Positions 33,681-42,959 are shown, numbered from the stretch's first letter. The stretch: DNA of 64,000 nucleotides from Phyllobacterium sp. 21LDTY02-6 (GCF_023554255.2 NZ_JAMJWD020000001.1:62001-126000), one strand, 5' to 3'. Notes: generated by a model not told the origin, from the letters alone. Numbers and translations: made by a program.

Positions 33681-35591
33681 CTACGCCTGTCCTTCGCTGA
33701 ACCAGAATGTATCGGGCATGTAGACGCCGAGATAGCAGGTGGGATTGAACCCGTAGAGGCCGCGGCTGGGCACATTCTGCAGCCTTGAAGAGCGCAGGAT
33801 CGGCTGTTCCGTGCCATTCACTATGCCGATGGAGAGAACCTCCTGGGTATAGAGGGAGAGCATCTTGTGCCAGATGGCGGTGCGGTCCTTTAATTCGGCG
33901 GATTTCTGCCATTGATCGAGAAGTTTGGCGAGTTCCACGGCCGTCGGCATGTCCGGCGCGGTGCCCTGTTCGCCGTGAGACAGGTGATACATGCCCCAAA
34001 GCGGCCATTGCATCTGGTCGTCCATGGTCGGCGCCAGCTGGCCCGGGTTCATGTCGGCCGTCGCGACGCCATTGTCGAGGCCGTACCAGATGGACATCAT
34101 GATGCGCCCGCCCATTGCCCGGCTGCGGAAGATTTCGCGCTGCGATGTCCGGACGAAAAGCGCGATGCCGATCCGCCGCCAATGATCGGTCACGAGCTCG
34201 AGGACATCGGTGTCGACGCTGCTTTCCCCAGGGGTTTCGATGGTTATTTCCGCCGGACGGCCATCGGGAAGCAGGCGGATATCGTCGCTGTTGCGTTTGT
34301 CGAGGCCGGCTTGATCCAGCAGCCGGTTGGCCTCCTCCGGATCATGGGCGATCCAGGCATTGGCATATTCGGGCCTGAACAACGGGCTCTCGGGCAAGAC
34401 GGTATCGGCGCTCGGCGTCGCCAGGCCGAAGAAGACCGCCATGTTGATTTCGTGGCGGTCGATCGCCAGGGAAAGGGCCCGCCGCACCCGGACATCGTGA
34501 AACAGGCGGCGCCAGACCTCGTCCTGGCAATTGAGGTTCGGAAATATGGCGACTCTCGACCCGCGCGTCGACTTCCAGAGATCCACCTTCACCGGATAGC
34601 GTTTCTCGGCATCTTTCAGGAATGTGTAGTCGCTGAAATCGATCCCGGTCGCCTGCAGTTCGCTTTCGCCGGCGCCCGTCTTGGCCGCTATGATGGCGGA
34701 GGAACTGACATTCAGGATGAACCGGTCGATATAGGGCAGCTGCCGCCCATTCTCGTCGACGCGGTGGAAAAAGGGATTGCGTTCGAAGACGAATTGCTCG
34801 GCCGGCGGCTTCGTCGTATTGCGCCATGGATAGAGGGTCGGCAGTTCCGGGTTTTCGGGGCGGTATTCGCGCGCCATCTTGATGTGCAGATCGGCCCATT
34901 TCTTGACCCGGTTTTCCTGCATAAGGGCCGCAAGCCGGAAGGAATCCTGGTATTTCTCGTGGAATTTCTTCAGATAGGCCGAAGGTCCGACAAGGATGAG
35001 CGGCTGCGGGGCGGCGATGCTCGGCAGGAAATTGGGATTGGGCGCGTCCCAGGAATAGCGGATGGTGAGTGCGTCGAGGACCTCGAAACGCGGAAGCTTG
35101 CCATCGACGCGAAGATCGAGCGAACCGCCGCCGGGTGTCAGGTCCTTGTTGAGAATGACGTCCTCCCACCAATAGCGGAAATCGTCGGCGGTGAGAGGCG
35201 ATCCGTCTGACCATCTGTGTCCGTCACGAAGCGTGAAGGTGAAGACGGTGTCCCGGTCCGCCTCGAACGCTTCAAGGATATCGGGCTGAAAGTTCAGCTT
35301 CTCATCATAGCCCACGAGCCGCGCATAACCGTAAATGGTCATGAAGCGGATATCCTTGGCGCTGCCGATAATGGTGCGCACGGTGCCGCCATAGCGGCCC
35401 GGGATCCGGCCCATTTCCTTGAGGCCGACGATCCGCGGACGTTTCGGTATGCGCTGGACGAGAGGCGGGATGCTTCTCGCCTTCAATTGGGGTTCGAGAA
35501 ATTCCGGCTCCAGCTCACGGTCGGCGCAATTGGCGGCACCGGGAAGGAGCGAGCAGCCGATTCCGGCAAGCACGGTGCGGCGGGTTACCAT
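33681..35591 (-). CDS. Family 5 extracellular solute-binding protein of an Opp/Dpp-type importer
   Basis: A 636-aa periplasmic binding protein (SBP_bac_5). The start MVTRRTVLAGIGCSLLPGAANC has a twin-arginine-like signal peptide. The mature part shows FTFTLRDGHRWSDGSPLTADDFRYWW, the family signature, then VRRALSLAIDRHEINMAVFFG and DPEEANRLLDQAGLDKR. It is longer than peptide-specific DppA (about 535), as in binding proteins that take larger ligands such as Sinorhizobium AgpA for alpha-galactosides. Its start overlaps the stop of the ATPase gene by seven bases. Ligand unknown; an oligosaccharide from the neighbouring lyase is one option. Confidence 0.85.
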   Translation of the reverse strand: MVTRRTVLAGIGCSLLPGAANCADRELEPEFLEPQLKARSIPPLVQRIPKRPRIVGLKEMGRIPGRYGGTVRTIIGSAKDIRFMTIYGYARLVGYDEKLNFQPDILEAFEADRDTVFTFTLRDGHRWSDGSPLTADDFRYWWEDVILNKDLTPGGGSLDLRVDGKLPRFEVLDALTIRYSWDAPNPNFLPSIAAPQPLILVGPSAYLKKFHEKYQDSFRLAALMQENRVKKWADLHIKMAREYRPENPELPTLYPWRNTTKPPAEQFVFERNPFFHRVDENGRQLPYIDRFILNVSSSAIIAAKTGAGESELQATGIDFSDYTFLKDAEKRYPVKVDLWKSTRGSRVAIFPNLNCQDEVWRRLFHDVRVRRALSLAIDRHEINMAVFFGLATPSADTVLPESPLFRPEYANAWIAHDPEEANRLLDQAGLDKRNSDDIRLLPDGRPAEITIETPGESSVDTDVLELVTDHWRRIGIALFVRTSQREIFRSRAMGGRIMMSIWYGLDNGVATADMNPGQLAPTMDDQMQWPLWGMYHLSHGEQGTAPDMPTAVELAKLLDQWQKSAELKDRTAIWHKMLSLYTQEVLSIGIVNGTEQPILRSSRLQNVPSRGLYGFNPTCYLGVYMPDTFWFSEGQA

Positions 35592-37480
35592 GAGCGCAGC
35601 TCCCGGGCATCGACATTGCGCCGGGCAAGAACGAGATGGCCGCCTCCGAGGTCAGCGGCGGCAAGCGCCCCGGCCTCGTTGCCATCGTCCGAGAATTGCG
35701 GCCCCCAGGCATTCTGGTCCATCGCCTCGCCGGTGCGCAAGGCATTGAAATCAAGTGGCCGGTCGAGGTCCGGGAAGGGCACGGCTGCCAGCAACGCCCG
35801 CGTATATGGATGTACCGGGCGGCGAAGGATGATCTCCCGGGGTGCGATCTCGACGATCTTTCCGGCGCACATGACGGCGATCCGGTCCGCCATGTAATCG
35901 ACCACCGCGAGATTGTGCGAGATGAAGAGGTAGGTCAGGCCCAGTTCCTTCTGCAAATCCTTCAGGAGATTGAGAATCTGCGCCTGTACCGACACGTCGA
36001 GGGCCGAGACGGGCTCGTCGCAGATCAGGAGCTTCGGCCCAAGGGCGAGCGCCCTCGCGATACCTATCCGCTGGCGTTGCCCGCCGGAGAAACTATGCGG
36101 ATAGCGGTTCAGATAGCGCTGGTCCAGGCCGATGGCCTCGATCAGTCCCTTCACCTTTTCCGCGCGATAGGCCTTGTCGCCGCGGTCGTGGATTTCGAGC
36201 GGTTCGCTCAGAATATTCTTCACGGTCATGCGCGGAGACAGGGAAGAAACCGGGTCCTGGAACACCATCTGGATGCGGGACCGCAATTCCATGAGCGTGT
36301 CGCCCTGCGCGGCGAGCACGTCGATCTTGCCTCGGCCATCGTCAAAGGTGACGGAGCCGCTGTCCGGGGTAACGCCGCGCATCAATATCTTGCTGACGGT
36401 GGTCTTCCCACTGCCGCTTTCGCCGACGAGGCCGAGGCATTCGCCGCGCATGATATCGAAGCTGACGCCATCAACCGCCTTCACTCCGTGGCCGCCTTCC
36501 GTGCCGAACAGGCCCGATTTTCGTGTCTTGTAGGTCTTGACGAGATCGCGGACGCTAAGGAGCACATCGGGAGCATCGACCGCATCGCGGGCCTTTTTCG
36601 CCCAGAGCGTGCCGGAATTGACCTTCACCTCGCGCAATGCCTTCAGGCGTTCGCCCGGCTTCATGTCGAAATGCGGCACGGCGGCCATCAAGCCCTTGAG
36701 ATAGGGGTGCTGCGGGCGGCGGAAGATGGATTCTACTGGACCCGCCTCCATTATCTCGCCGTGATAGATGACCACGACTTCATCGGCCATGTTTGCCACC
36801 ACGCCGAGGTCGTGGGTGATCAGCAACATTGCCATGTTGAGCTTGCGTTGCAGGTCTTTCAGCAAGTCGAGTATCTGCGCCTGGATGGTGACATCGAGCG
36901 CGGTGGTGGGCTCGTCGGCGATGAGGAGCGCCGGGCGGCAGATCAGCGCCATGGCGATCATGGCGCGCTGGCGCATGCCGCCCGAAAGCTCGAATGGATA
37001 CATGTCGTAGGTTCGGGAGGGATTGGCGAACCCGACGAGGCCCAGCATCTTCTCGGTCTGGGCGCGCTGCTCGTCCCGGCTGGCCGCCGTGTGGATGGCG
37101 AGGACTTCGCTGATCTGGTTGCCCACGGTGTGCAGCGGGGACAAGGACGTCATCGGTTCCTGGAATATTTTCGCCATGCGGCTGCCGCGCAGTGCGCGCA
37201 GTTCCTTGCCGTCGCGCTTCAGCTTGAGAATATCCGTGGATTTTCCCGTCAGCGGATCGGTGAATATGATCTGGCCGGAAACCCTGGCCGTATCGGGCAA
37301 TATGCCCATCACCGACTGGCTGATGACGGACTTGCCGGAGCCGGATTCACCGACCAGCGCCGTGACCTTGCCGGGAAGAACGCGCAAGTTGGCGCCCTTC
37401 ACCACCTGCAATCGCCCGCCGAGCATTGAGAACGAGATTCCGAGATTCTCGATGCGTAAAAGATCCGATCCCGACGTCAT
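35585..37480 (-). CDS. Dual ATP-binding protein of an Opp/Dpp-type ABC importer
   Basis: A 631-aa fusion of two ATPase domains (DppD plus DppF). The first has Walker A ALVGESGSGKSVISQSV, signature FELSGGMRQRAMIAMAL and Walker B LLIADEPTTALD. The second has LVGESGSGKTTVSKILM, FSGGQRQRIGIARALAL and LLICDEPVSALDVSVQ. Both halves end with the oligopeptide-type C-terminal extension (HPYLKGLMAAVPHFD and HPYTRALLAAVPFPD). All catalytic residues are intact, in contrast to the large ABC protein downstream. First gene of the four-gene importer set (ATPase, binding protein, two permeases). Confidence 0.9.
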   Translation of the reverse strand: MTSGSDLLRIENLGISFSMLGGRLQVVKGANLRVLPGKVTALVGESGSGKSVISQSVMGILPDTARVSGQIIFTDPLTGKSTDILKLKRDGKELRALRGSRMAKIFQEPMTSLSPLHTVGNQISEVLAIHTAASRDEQRAQTEKMLGLVGFANPSRTYDMYPFELSGGMRQRAMIAMALICRPALLIADEPTTALDVTIQAQILDLLKDLQRKLNMAMLLITHDLGVVANMADEVVVIYHGEIMEAGPVESIFRRPQHPYLKGLMAAVPHFDMKPGERLKALREVKVNSGTLWAKKARDAVDAPDVLLSVRDLVKTYKTRKSGLFGTEGGHGVKAVDGVSFDIMRGECLGLVGESGSGKTTVSKILMRGVTPDSGSVTFDDGRGKIDVLAAQGDTLMELRSRIQMVFQDPVSSLSPRMTVKNILSEPLEIHDRGDKAYRAEKVKGLIEAIGLDQRYLNRYPHSFSGGQRQRIGIARALALGPKLLICDEPVSALDVSVQAQILNLLKDLQKELGLTYLFISHNLAVVDYMADRIAVMCAGKIVEIAPREIILRRPVHPYTRALLAAVPFPDLDRPLDFNALRTGEAMDQNAWGPQFSDDGNEAGALAAADLGGGHLVLARRNVDARELRSW

Positions 37481-37599
37481 GCCAGCGATGTATTCCCCAA
37501 AGAGCCATTTTATTTATGCAAAGGAGGTTAGCTCAGGGGCAAACGCGAGTCCAGTTGACCCGGCGTTCTTTACAATATGTCACAAAACTACTGCAAATT

Positions 37600-38562
37600 T
37601 TATGGATTGGGGCAGGCGCTGGCGTCGAGAACGTCGCTGCAATGGGGCGAACGGCGGAAATTATCGTAATAAAGCGACCATTCCCGGTTATCGGCCGCGC
37701 GATAGGGCCCGAACTTGAAATACTGGTTCTTGCCGAGGCCTTCATCATTATGCCCGATATGGCCCTTCACGCTGACGATCCACTTGTTGTTGGCAAAAAT
37801 CTCGATCTGGCCGGAACCATCGGGACCGGGTTTCGTATAGATGGCAAAGTCGATCCAGCCTGAATCCGGCGCCGGCAATTTGTTTCCCCGGTCGGTGACG
37901 GAGATCGCGTCGGTGCAACTCTTGAAGACGGTGCCGTCCTCCGGCGTCCAATTGCCATCCGTCGCCACGAGCGCGCGCATCTGGTTGGTTTCCGGACGGA
38001 ACCAGACCGGCGTCCGGGCATGGCCGCAATCTTCGACGACGGAAGAACTGCCTTTTCCGTTGGAAGGTTCAACGTAGTTGGTTTCGACCGTGGCGAACAA
38101 CTTTCCCTTGTTCAGCCTGAGCGCCAGGAAGGGGCTGAAATCTCCGACGGCGCCCGGGCCGATCTCGCGCTTCCACTGGGCGATAAGATAGCGATGGTCG
38201 CCATTCGGAATGGGATCGGCGAACTTGACGGCAAATCCGTACCAGACGCCTTCATTATAGGGCACGCGCTTCTGCGTTTTTTCCCAGATCTCCGCACGCT
38301 CGCTGCAGCCCTTGCGCGGCTTGGGACAAAACGGCTTGACGGTGAGCTTCAAGGCACCGCTGCCGGTCAGCTTGACCTCCGACTGGAACTCCACCGTGCC
38401 GGCGCGTTGTTCGAAATTCTTGCGGTAGTAGAGGCCGCCTTCAGGCGCGAAGTCGGTGCCGTCGAAACCATCGCGCAATATCTCGCTGGTCGGTTCGGAT
38501 GCCGCACCTGTCACCCCGAGGCTGGTCGCAAGGAAAGCCATAGCGCATAGTTTCCATATCAT
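37600..38562 (-). CDS. Secreted polysaccharide lyase, heparin lyase I/PL20-like
   Basis: A 320-aa exported protein with signal peptide MIWKLCAMAFLATSLGVTGA. The mature part looks like the jelly-roll polysaccharide lyase family related to heparin lyase I and glucuronan lyase: CSERAEIWEKTQKRVPYNEG, VWYGFAVKFADPIPNGDHRYLIAQWKRE, SGWIDFAIYTKPGPDGSG and FKFGPYRAADNREWSLYYDN. Several Cys residues probably form disulfides. The start overlaps the stop of the upstream cyclase gene by four bases (ATGA), so translation is coupled. It likely depolymerises an acidic polysaccharide in the periplasm or outside the cell; the substrate is unproven. Confidence 0.75.
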   Translation of the reverse strand: MIWKLCAMAFLATSLGVTGAASEPTSEILRDGFDGTDFAPEGGLYYRKNFEQRAGTVEFQSEVKLTGSGALKLTVKPFCPKPRKGCSERAEIWEKTQKRVPYNEGVWYGFAVKFADPIPNGDHRYLIAQWKREIGPGAVGDFSPFLALRLNKGKLFATVETNYVEPSNGKGSSSVVEDCGHARTPVWFRPETNQMRALVATDGNWTPEDGTVFKSCTDAISVTDRGNKLPAPDSGWIDFAIYTKPGPDGSGQIEIFANNKWIVSVKGHIGHNDEGLGKNQYFKFGPYRAADNREWSLYYDNFRRSPHCSDVLDASACPNP

Positions 38563-39902
38563 TGCATGAATTTCTCAAGGAGCGGCCGCTGGACTTGCGT
38601 CTTCGCGTCGCGATGGAGAAGCATGACCTGCTCTGCTTCCGAGAGCCCGTCATAGGCAACTTCGTCCAGCGCCTCCTCGATGGCGATTTCCCTCGTTGCC
38701 TGCTTCGGCAGGAGAACCGTTACCTTCTGGCCGACGCCCCGCAATTTTTCCTCGCCCAAAGTCACCCAGTCACCGCCACAATAGGATGCGAAGGCCTGGC
38801 TGGCCACAACTTCCCGCGAATATTTCTTGGTCAGGTTCTGCAGGCGCTGAACTTCGTTCACGGCGGAACCGAAGGCAGAGAAGGTCAGGCGATCCTTGAG
38901 GCCGACATTGCCGAACATGACGTTGCCGACATGCAGGCCGACGCCGTAGCGTATGTCGCTGAGGCCTTCCTTGCGGCGTTCCTTGTTCAATTCCGCCACC
39001 CGGGCCTGGGCCTTGAAAACGGCCGAGAGCGCAGCCTGGCAGGCGATCTGCGAGGGATCCTTGTGCCTTCCACAGGGATATACGGCGAGAAAGCCGTCGC
39101 CCATGAAACTCAGGATTTCGCCGCCGCCCCGGTTGAAAGGCGCTGCGATCGCGTCGAAGAAGTGGTTGAGCGTATCGATATAGGCCTGCCGGCCTTCCTT
39201 CTCCGCCAGCATGGTCGATTGACGCATGTCACCCATGACCAGCGCCGCGCGGATCGTCTCGCCGTCACCGCGCCGGATCTGGCCATTGAGGACGCGCTTG
39301 CCGGCATTGCCGCCGAGATAGGTGGTGAGCATGTTGTCGGCGAGCTTGCCGAGGACGGCCATCTTGGCGGCTACCGCCAACTGGTTCTGCAGGCGCAACA
39401 GCGCGGCCACCATGCCTTCGCTGAAGCCATGCTTGTTGTCCGTCGACCAGGAGCCCATCATCCCCTGCGTCGATTCCCCGCCGAAAGGCTGGACGAAAGC
39501 GAGATAATCGGTAACGCCCAGTTCCTTCAGTTCCTCGAAGATCGGGAATTCTACCGGCCCATCGGCATCGATGCGGCGGCGGACATGTTCAAGATTGTTG
39601 CTCAGCAGATAGAAATAGGGGCTGAGAAGAAAACGCTCCGGCTTCTTTTCATTGCCGTGCCGATAGCCTTCCACGGTCATGCCGCTGGCCCGGTGCCATG
39701 TGAAGCCGAGGGCGTCGTAAAGCGGATGCAGCATGGAGAAGGTGAGGTGTACGCGCACCAGCGGCAGCCCTGCTGCGGCGATCCGCTCGCAAAAGCCGCG
39801 GATGATGGTTTCCAGATTGTCGCCGGCGAGTGAAGATTGCGTCAGCCAATCGGCGACCTTGTCGAGGAGTATTGTGGATACATCAGACTGGTTCGTGCTC
39901 AT
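38559..39902 (-). CDS. Soluble class III nucleotidyl cyclase with non-standard purine-binding residues
   Basis: A 447-aa cytoplasmic protein. Residues about 1-200 form an N-terminal sensor-like region without membrane helices (VRVHLTFSMLHPLYDALGFTWHR), a type often found in rhizobial cyclases. The cyclase homology domain is about 210-400: metal aspartates Asp225 (MGDMRQST) and Asp269 (EILSFMGDGFLAVYP), and Asn349 plus Arg353 in AFGSAVNEVQRL. The positions that select adenine in standard enzymes (Lys and Asp) are Ser265 and Ser346, so specificity is unclear. The ATG at 39902 has AGGGA seven bases upstream. Coupled by a 4-base overlap to the lyase gene. Confidence 0.83.
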   Translation of the reverse strand: MSTNQSDVSTILLDKVADWLTQSSLAGDNLETIIRGFCERIAAAGLPLVRVHLTFSMLHPLYDALGFTWHRASGMTVEGYRHGNEKKPERFLLSPYFYLLSNNLEHVRRRIDADGPVEFPIFEELKELGVTDYLAFVQPFGGESTQGMMGSWSTDNKHGFSEGMVAALLRLQNQLAVAAKMAVLGKLADNMLTTYLGGNAGKRVLNGQIRRGDGETIRAALVMGDMRQSTMLAEKEGRQAYIDTLNHFFDAIAAPFNRGGGEILSFMGDGFLAVYPCGRHKDPSQIACQAALSAVFKAQARVAELNKERRKEGLSDIRYGVGLHVGNVMFGNVGLKDRLTFSAFGSAVNEVQRLQNLTKKYSREVVASQAFASYCGGDWVTLGEEKLRGVGQKVTVLLPKQATREIAIEEALDEVAYDGLSEAEQVMLLHRDAKTQVQRPLLEKFMQ

Positions 39903-40271
39903 CCGTCGTCCCTGCAAAATTGAGCCACGTCCGTTGCCACGGCACGCCTATTGCGTGACCACGCTGAAAAATGGAGAAAACAACCCCAAGATGAGTGAAT
40001 CGGCAAAATGTGTCAACGCCGACCAACCAGGAGCCGGCTATGCAATAGCGCCATGTCACTCCACTGCGACGGCGACCAGACGGGCATCCTCTATCGTTCG
40101 TTGATCAGTTTTGACTAGATGGGTTTGGCGGGGCTCTTAAACAATAGGTTGTAGACCATTGCGCTCAAAAATTTGCGCCCGCGTCGCTGCTTGACAGTCC
40201 AGCATGTTGCAGCCATTTAACCTTATCATGCAACGACACGCCGGCAGCGGCGTCGAGACAAAGAGTTTGCG
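39903..40271. other. 369-base divergent intergenic region
   Basis: Lies between the cyclase (minus) and the sugar-nucleotide dehydrogenase (plus). No coding sequence with a believable start is seen. A candidate promoter for the dehydrogenase is TTGACA at 40191-40196 with ATTTAA at 40215-40220 (18-base spacing). The rest has no obvious repeat or stable hairpin; the cyclase promoter must also be here but I could not place it. Confidence 0.45.
40191..40220 (+). promoter_or_regulatory. Candidate promoter for the nucleotide-sugar dehydrogenase gene
   Basis: A perfect TTGACA is followed after 18 bases by ATTTAA, about 50 bases upstream of the start codon at 40272. Match to the housekeeping consensus is good at -35 and modest at -10. 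Confidence 0.35.
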
Positions 40272-41609
40272 TTGGCCCCCTCCACATTCGTCGCCCTTTC
40301 GGAAAAACTTCGCGCGCAGCAGGCCGTGGCCGGCGTCATCGGCCTCGGATATGTCGGCCTGCCCCTGGCGATCGCCCTTGCCAGAAGTGGATTTCAGGTC
40401 ACCGGCTTCGATATCGATCCTGGCAAGATCGTCGAGATCGAGGCTGGCCGATCCTATATCGAGGCGGTGAGCGCCGACGCCCTGAATACGGAGCGGCGCA
40501 ATCGGCGCTTCGACGCGACGACGGATTTCGATCGGCTCGGCGCATGCGACGTGATCGTGATCTGCGTGCCGACCCCGCTGACGAAACATCGCGATCCGGA
40601 CCTCTCCTTCGTCGAAGCCACCTGCCGTTCGATCGCATCGAGGCTTCGTAGCGGCCAGCTCGTGGTGCTTGAATCCACGACCTATCCCGGCACGACCGAC
40701 GAGGTGGTGAAGCCGATATTGGAGGCGTCGGGACTTCGGTCGGGAACGGATTTCTTTCTCGGGTTTTCGCCGGAACGCGAAGATCCCGGCAACCGGAACT
40801 TCGACACGGTGACGATCCCCAAGATCGTCGCCGGCGATGGCGACGAAGCCCGCCAGCTTATGCAGCTGTTCTACGGCAATGCGGTGAAGACGGTCGTGCC
40901 GGTCTCGTCCAATGCGACTGCGGAGGCGGTGAAGCTCACCGAGAATATTTTCCGCGCCGTGAACATCGCGCTCGTCAACGAGTTGAAGACCGTTTACTCG
41001 GCGATGGGGATCGACATCTGGGAAGTCATCGAGGCCGCGAAAACCAAGCCCTTCGGCTATATGCCATTCTATCCAGGGCCTGGATTGGGCGGGCATTGCA
41101 TTCCCATCGATCCGTTTTACCTGACCTGGAAGTCGCGCGAGTTCGAACTGCCGACGCGGTTCATAGAACTGGCAGGCGAGATAAATTCAGCCATGCCGCG
41201 CTATGTGATCTCAAAACTGGCCGAGGCTCTCGACATGCGGGCGGGCAGGGCCCTCAGCCGCGCGCGCATATTGGTCATCGGTCTCGCCTACAAGAAGAAC
41301 GTTCCCGATATTCGCGAAAGCCCATCGCTTCGCCTGCTGGAACTGCTGCAGGAGCGTGGAGCCGTTGCCGATTTCCACGATCCGTTCGTTGCAGAAGTGC
41401 CGGCAACGCGTGAATATATGGCGCTGAAAGGCCGAAAATCGGTCGCGCTGACGCAGGAAAGCGTTCAATCCTACGATGCCGTTCTCATTTCGACCGATCA
41501 TGACGATATCGATTATGAGGCGCTTTCGCGCTGGGCGAGCCTGATTGTCGATACGCGCAACGTCTTTGGCCGCCACGGCATCGTGACGGACAATATCCTC
41601 AAATCTTGA
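40272..41609 (+). CDS. UDP-sugar 6-dehydrogenase (WbpA/TviB type)
   Basis: A 445-aa NAD-dependent enzyme that oxidises a UDP-hexose or UDP-N-acetylhexosamine to its uronic acid. It has the N-terminal Rossmann motif GVIGLGYVGLPLAIALA, then CVPTPLTKHRDPDLS, ESTTYPGTTDEVV, and the catalytic cysteine in GPGLGGHCIPIDPFYL. The C-terminal domain contains VIGLAYKKNVPDIRESPSLRLLELL. The sequence is closer to UDP-N-acetylglucosamine dehydrogenases than to UDP-glucose dehydrogenase, as judged by GFSPEREDPGN and the HCIPIDP loop. A TTG at 40272 is the start, with AAGAG just upstream. It would provide acidic sugar for the glycan made by the nearby transferases. Confidence 0.88.
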   Translation: MAPSTFVALSEKLRAQQAVAGVIGLGYVGLPLAIALARSGFQVTGFDIDPGKIVEIEAGRSYIEAVSADALNTERRNRRFDATTDFDRLGACDVIVICVPTPLTKHRDPDLSFVEATCRSIASRLRSGQLVVLESTTYPGTTDEVVKPILEASGLRSGTDFFLGFSPEREDPGNRNFDTVTIPKIVAGDGDEARQLMQLFYGNAVKTVVPVSSNATAEAVKLTENIFRAVNIALVNELKTVYSAMGIDIWEVIEAAKTKPFGYMPFYPGPGLGGHCIPIDPFYLTWKSREFELPTRFIELAGEINSAMPRYVISKLAEALDMRAGRALSRARILVIGLAYKKNVPDIRESPSLRLLELLQERGAVADFHDPFVAEVPATREYMALKGRKSVALTQESVQSYDAVLISTDHDDIDYEALSRWASLIVDTRNVFGRHGIVTDNILKS

Positions 41610-42771
41610 GGGTGGGCGAGGCGAGCTTCGCCTTGAGGTTGTTCGCCGCCATTGCATAGCCTCCGGCGGCACCATCGATGAAGTGGATGTGTTCGCGGCC
41701 CATGGGCACCGGGACGAAGCAGGTGAGGAGCGCCGAATCCTGCTTGTGCAGTCCATATCGCGCCACGCCCGAGCTTGAAGCTTCTTCAAGGACCTGCTCG
41801 ATCCTCGCCAGCCGCGGTGCGTCGATGTCGATCGTCATCTTCAGGCCGTCGTCGAACTTCCTGAAATCCGAATTCTGCGCCAGTTCCTGCCGGTAGGTGC
41901 GGGCATTGAAACCGCCGGCGCTGCGCCCGGTCTTGTCGAGGATGTAGGTCAGCGCGACCTGGCCGAAAATCGCCAGCTTGCGGAAAAAGCGCTTGCCGGC
42001 GGGCGCCGCGGCCCTTGCTTCGCGGCCGATGCCGCGAAGGTTGAAGACGATGGGCGGGCCTTCCTCGGGCAGCGGATGGGAAGCGCGGCGTTCCTCGGCA
42101 GCAATCCCGATGATCTTGCCGACGAGTTCCTGGAAGTTCGTCTCCACATCCGTGCTGGCGGGCACGGCGATGATGGAGACGATCTGGCCATTGTGCGACT
42201 GGATGGGGTTCCAGCGGCAGGAGAGGCCCGTAAGGTCCGGGCGGGTGCCGGCTGGAGACGGCTGGACGACATAGCGGCCCGCCTTCATCTGTGCCTCGGC
42301 CCAGCTGGCGCCGCCACCGGTCAACATGGCGTAGGAAATGTCCGGGCTTGCACCGAAACGGGCGACGCGGACATCCAGGCCCTGGGCGCGGACATCCTCC
42401 ATCGGAACGATTGCGGCGCGCAATGTCAGGTGCAATTCATCGCTGACCCAGGCTTGCACCGCCGCAAGCGCGTCCTTTGCGGTCTGGAGATAGCCGCCGG
42501 GCAAGGCCACCAGTGCACCATCGCCACCGAATACGAAGGGAAAGGTCTTCCGGCCGACCGCGTTCAGAACGGCGGAGATGACGCTGGCGCCGGCCATGTT
42601 GACGGCCTTGTACTGCCCCTCCGCGATCGCCGATGTCGATCCGACGATATCAGCGGTGGCGAGTATCCAGTCATTGGGCAGAGGCTGGTAGTTTTCCGCA
42701 AGCGCGACGCCTTCGAACTGTGTGAAGACAGGAAGGCGCTCAAAGAAGCTGTCGCTCGCTGCGGGGGTCAT
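41599..42771 (-). CDS. DUF3095 protein with cyclase-like metal motifs
   Basis: A 390-aa cytoplasmic protein that I recognise as DUF3095, a family of unknown function. Its N-terminal third has two motifs in the positions of a class III cyclase: LATADIVGSTSAI (Asp41) and FPFVFGGDGALVALPG (Asp84), resembling the metal-binding aspartates and the GGDGA loop. No clear Asn/Arg transition-state pair is seen. The middle has RWNPIQSHNGQIVSIIAVP and the C-terminus HIHFIDGAAGGYAMAANNLKAKLA. The start at 42771 has AAGG eight bases upstream. It overlaps the convergent dehydrogenase gene by 11 bases and is divergent from the vjbR-like gene. Confidence 0.8.
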   Translation of the reverse strand: MTPAASDSFFERLPVFTQFEGVALAENYQPLPNDWILATADIVGSTSAIAEGQYKAVNMAGASVISAVLNAVGRKTFPFVFGGDGALVALPGGYLQTAKDALAAVQAWVSDELHLTLRAAIVPMEDVRAQGLDVRVARFGASPDISYAMLTGGGASWAEAQMKAGRYVVQPSPAGTRPDLTGLSCRWNPIQSHNGQIVSIIAVPASTDVETNFQELVGKIIGIAAEERRASHPLPEEGPPIVFNLRGIGREARAAAPAGKRFFRKLAIFGQVALTYILDKTGRSAGGFNARTYRQELAQNSDFRKFDDGLKMTIDIDAPRLARIEQVLEEASSSGVARYGLHKQDSALLTCFVPVPMGREHIHFIDGAAGGYAMAANNLKAKLASPTLKI

Positions 42772-42959
42772 TGCGGAGCCTTATCATATGCTGTGCGGGC
42801 AGACGAGGGGAAGTTGTTTTCCAGCCGTTTAAACATGTGAGAATCCCCAAATACAATGGTGTTCCCGGTTGTGCCGCGGTCATGGCCTATGCCACCATGG
42901 CGCCGGGGCTGAGTCAGGATATTCCGACGCACTCACAATCTTAAAAACAAAGACAATGT

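Noticed and set aside
31510..37480. Assignment of the importer as YejABEF (microcin C/peptide)
   Set aside because: Gene order (ATPase first) and the binding-protein sequence do not match what I remember of YejA; a general Opp/Dpp-type label is safer.
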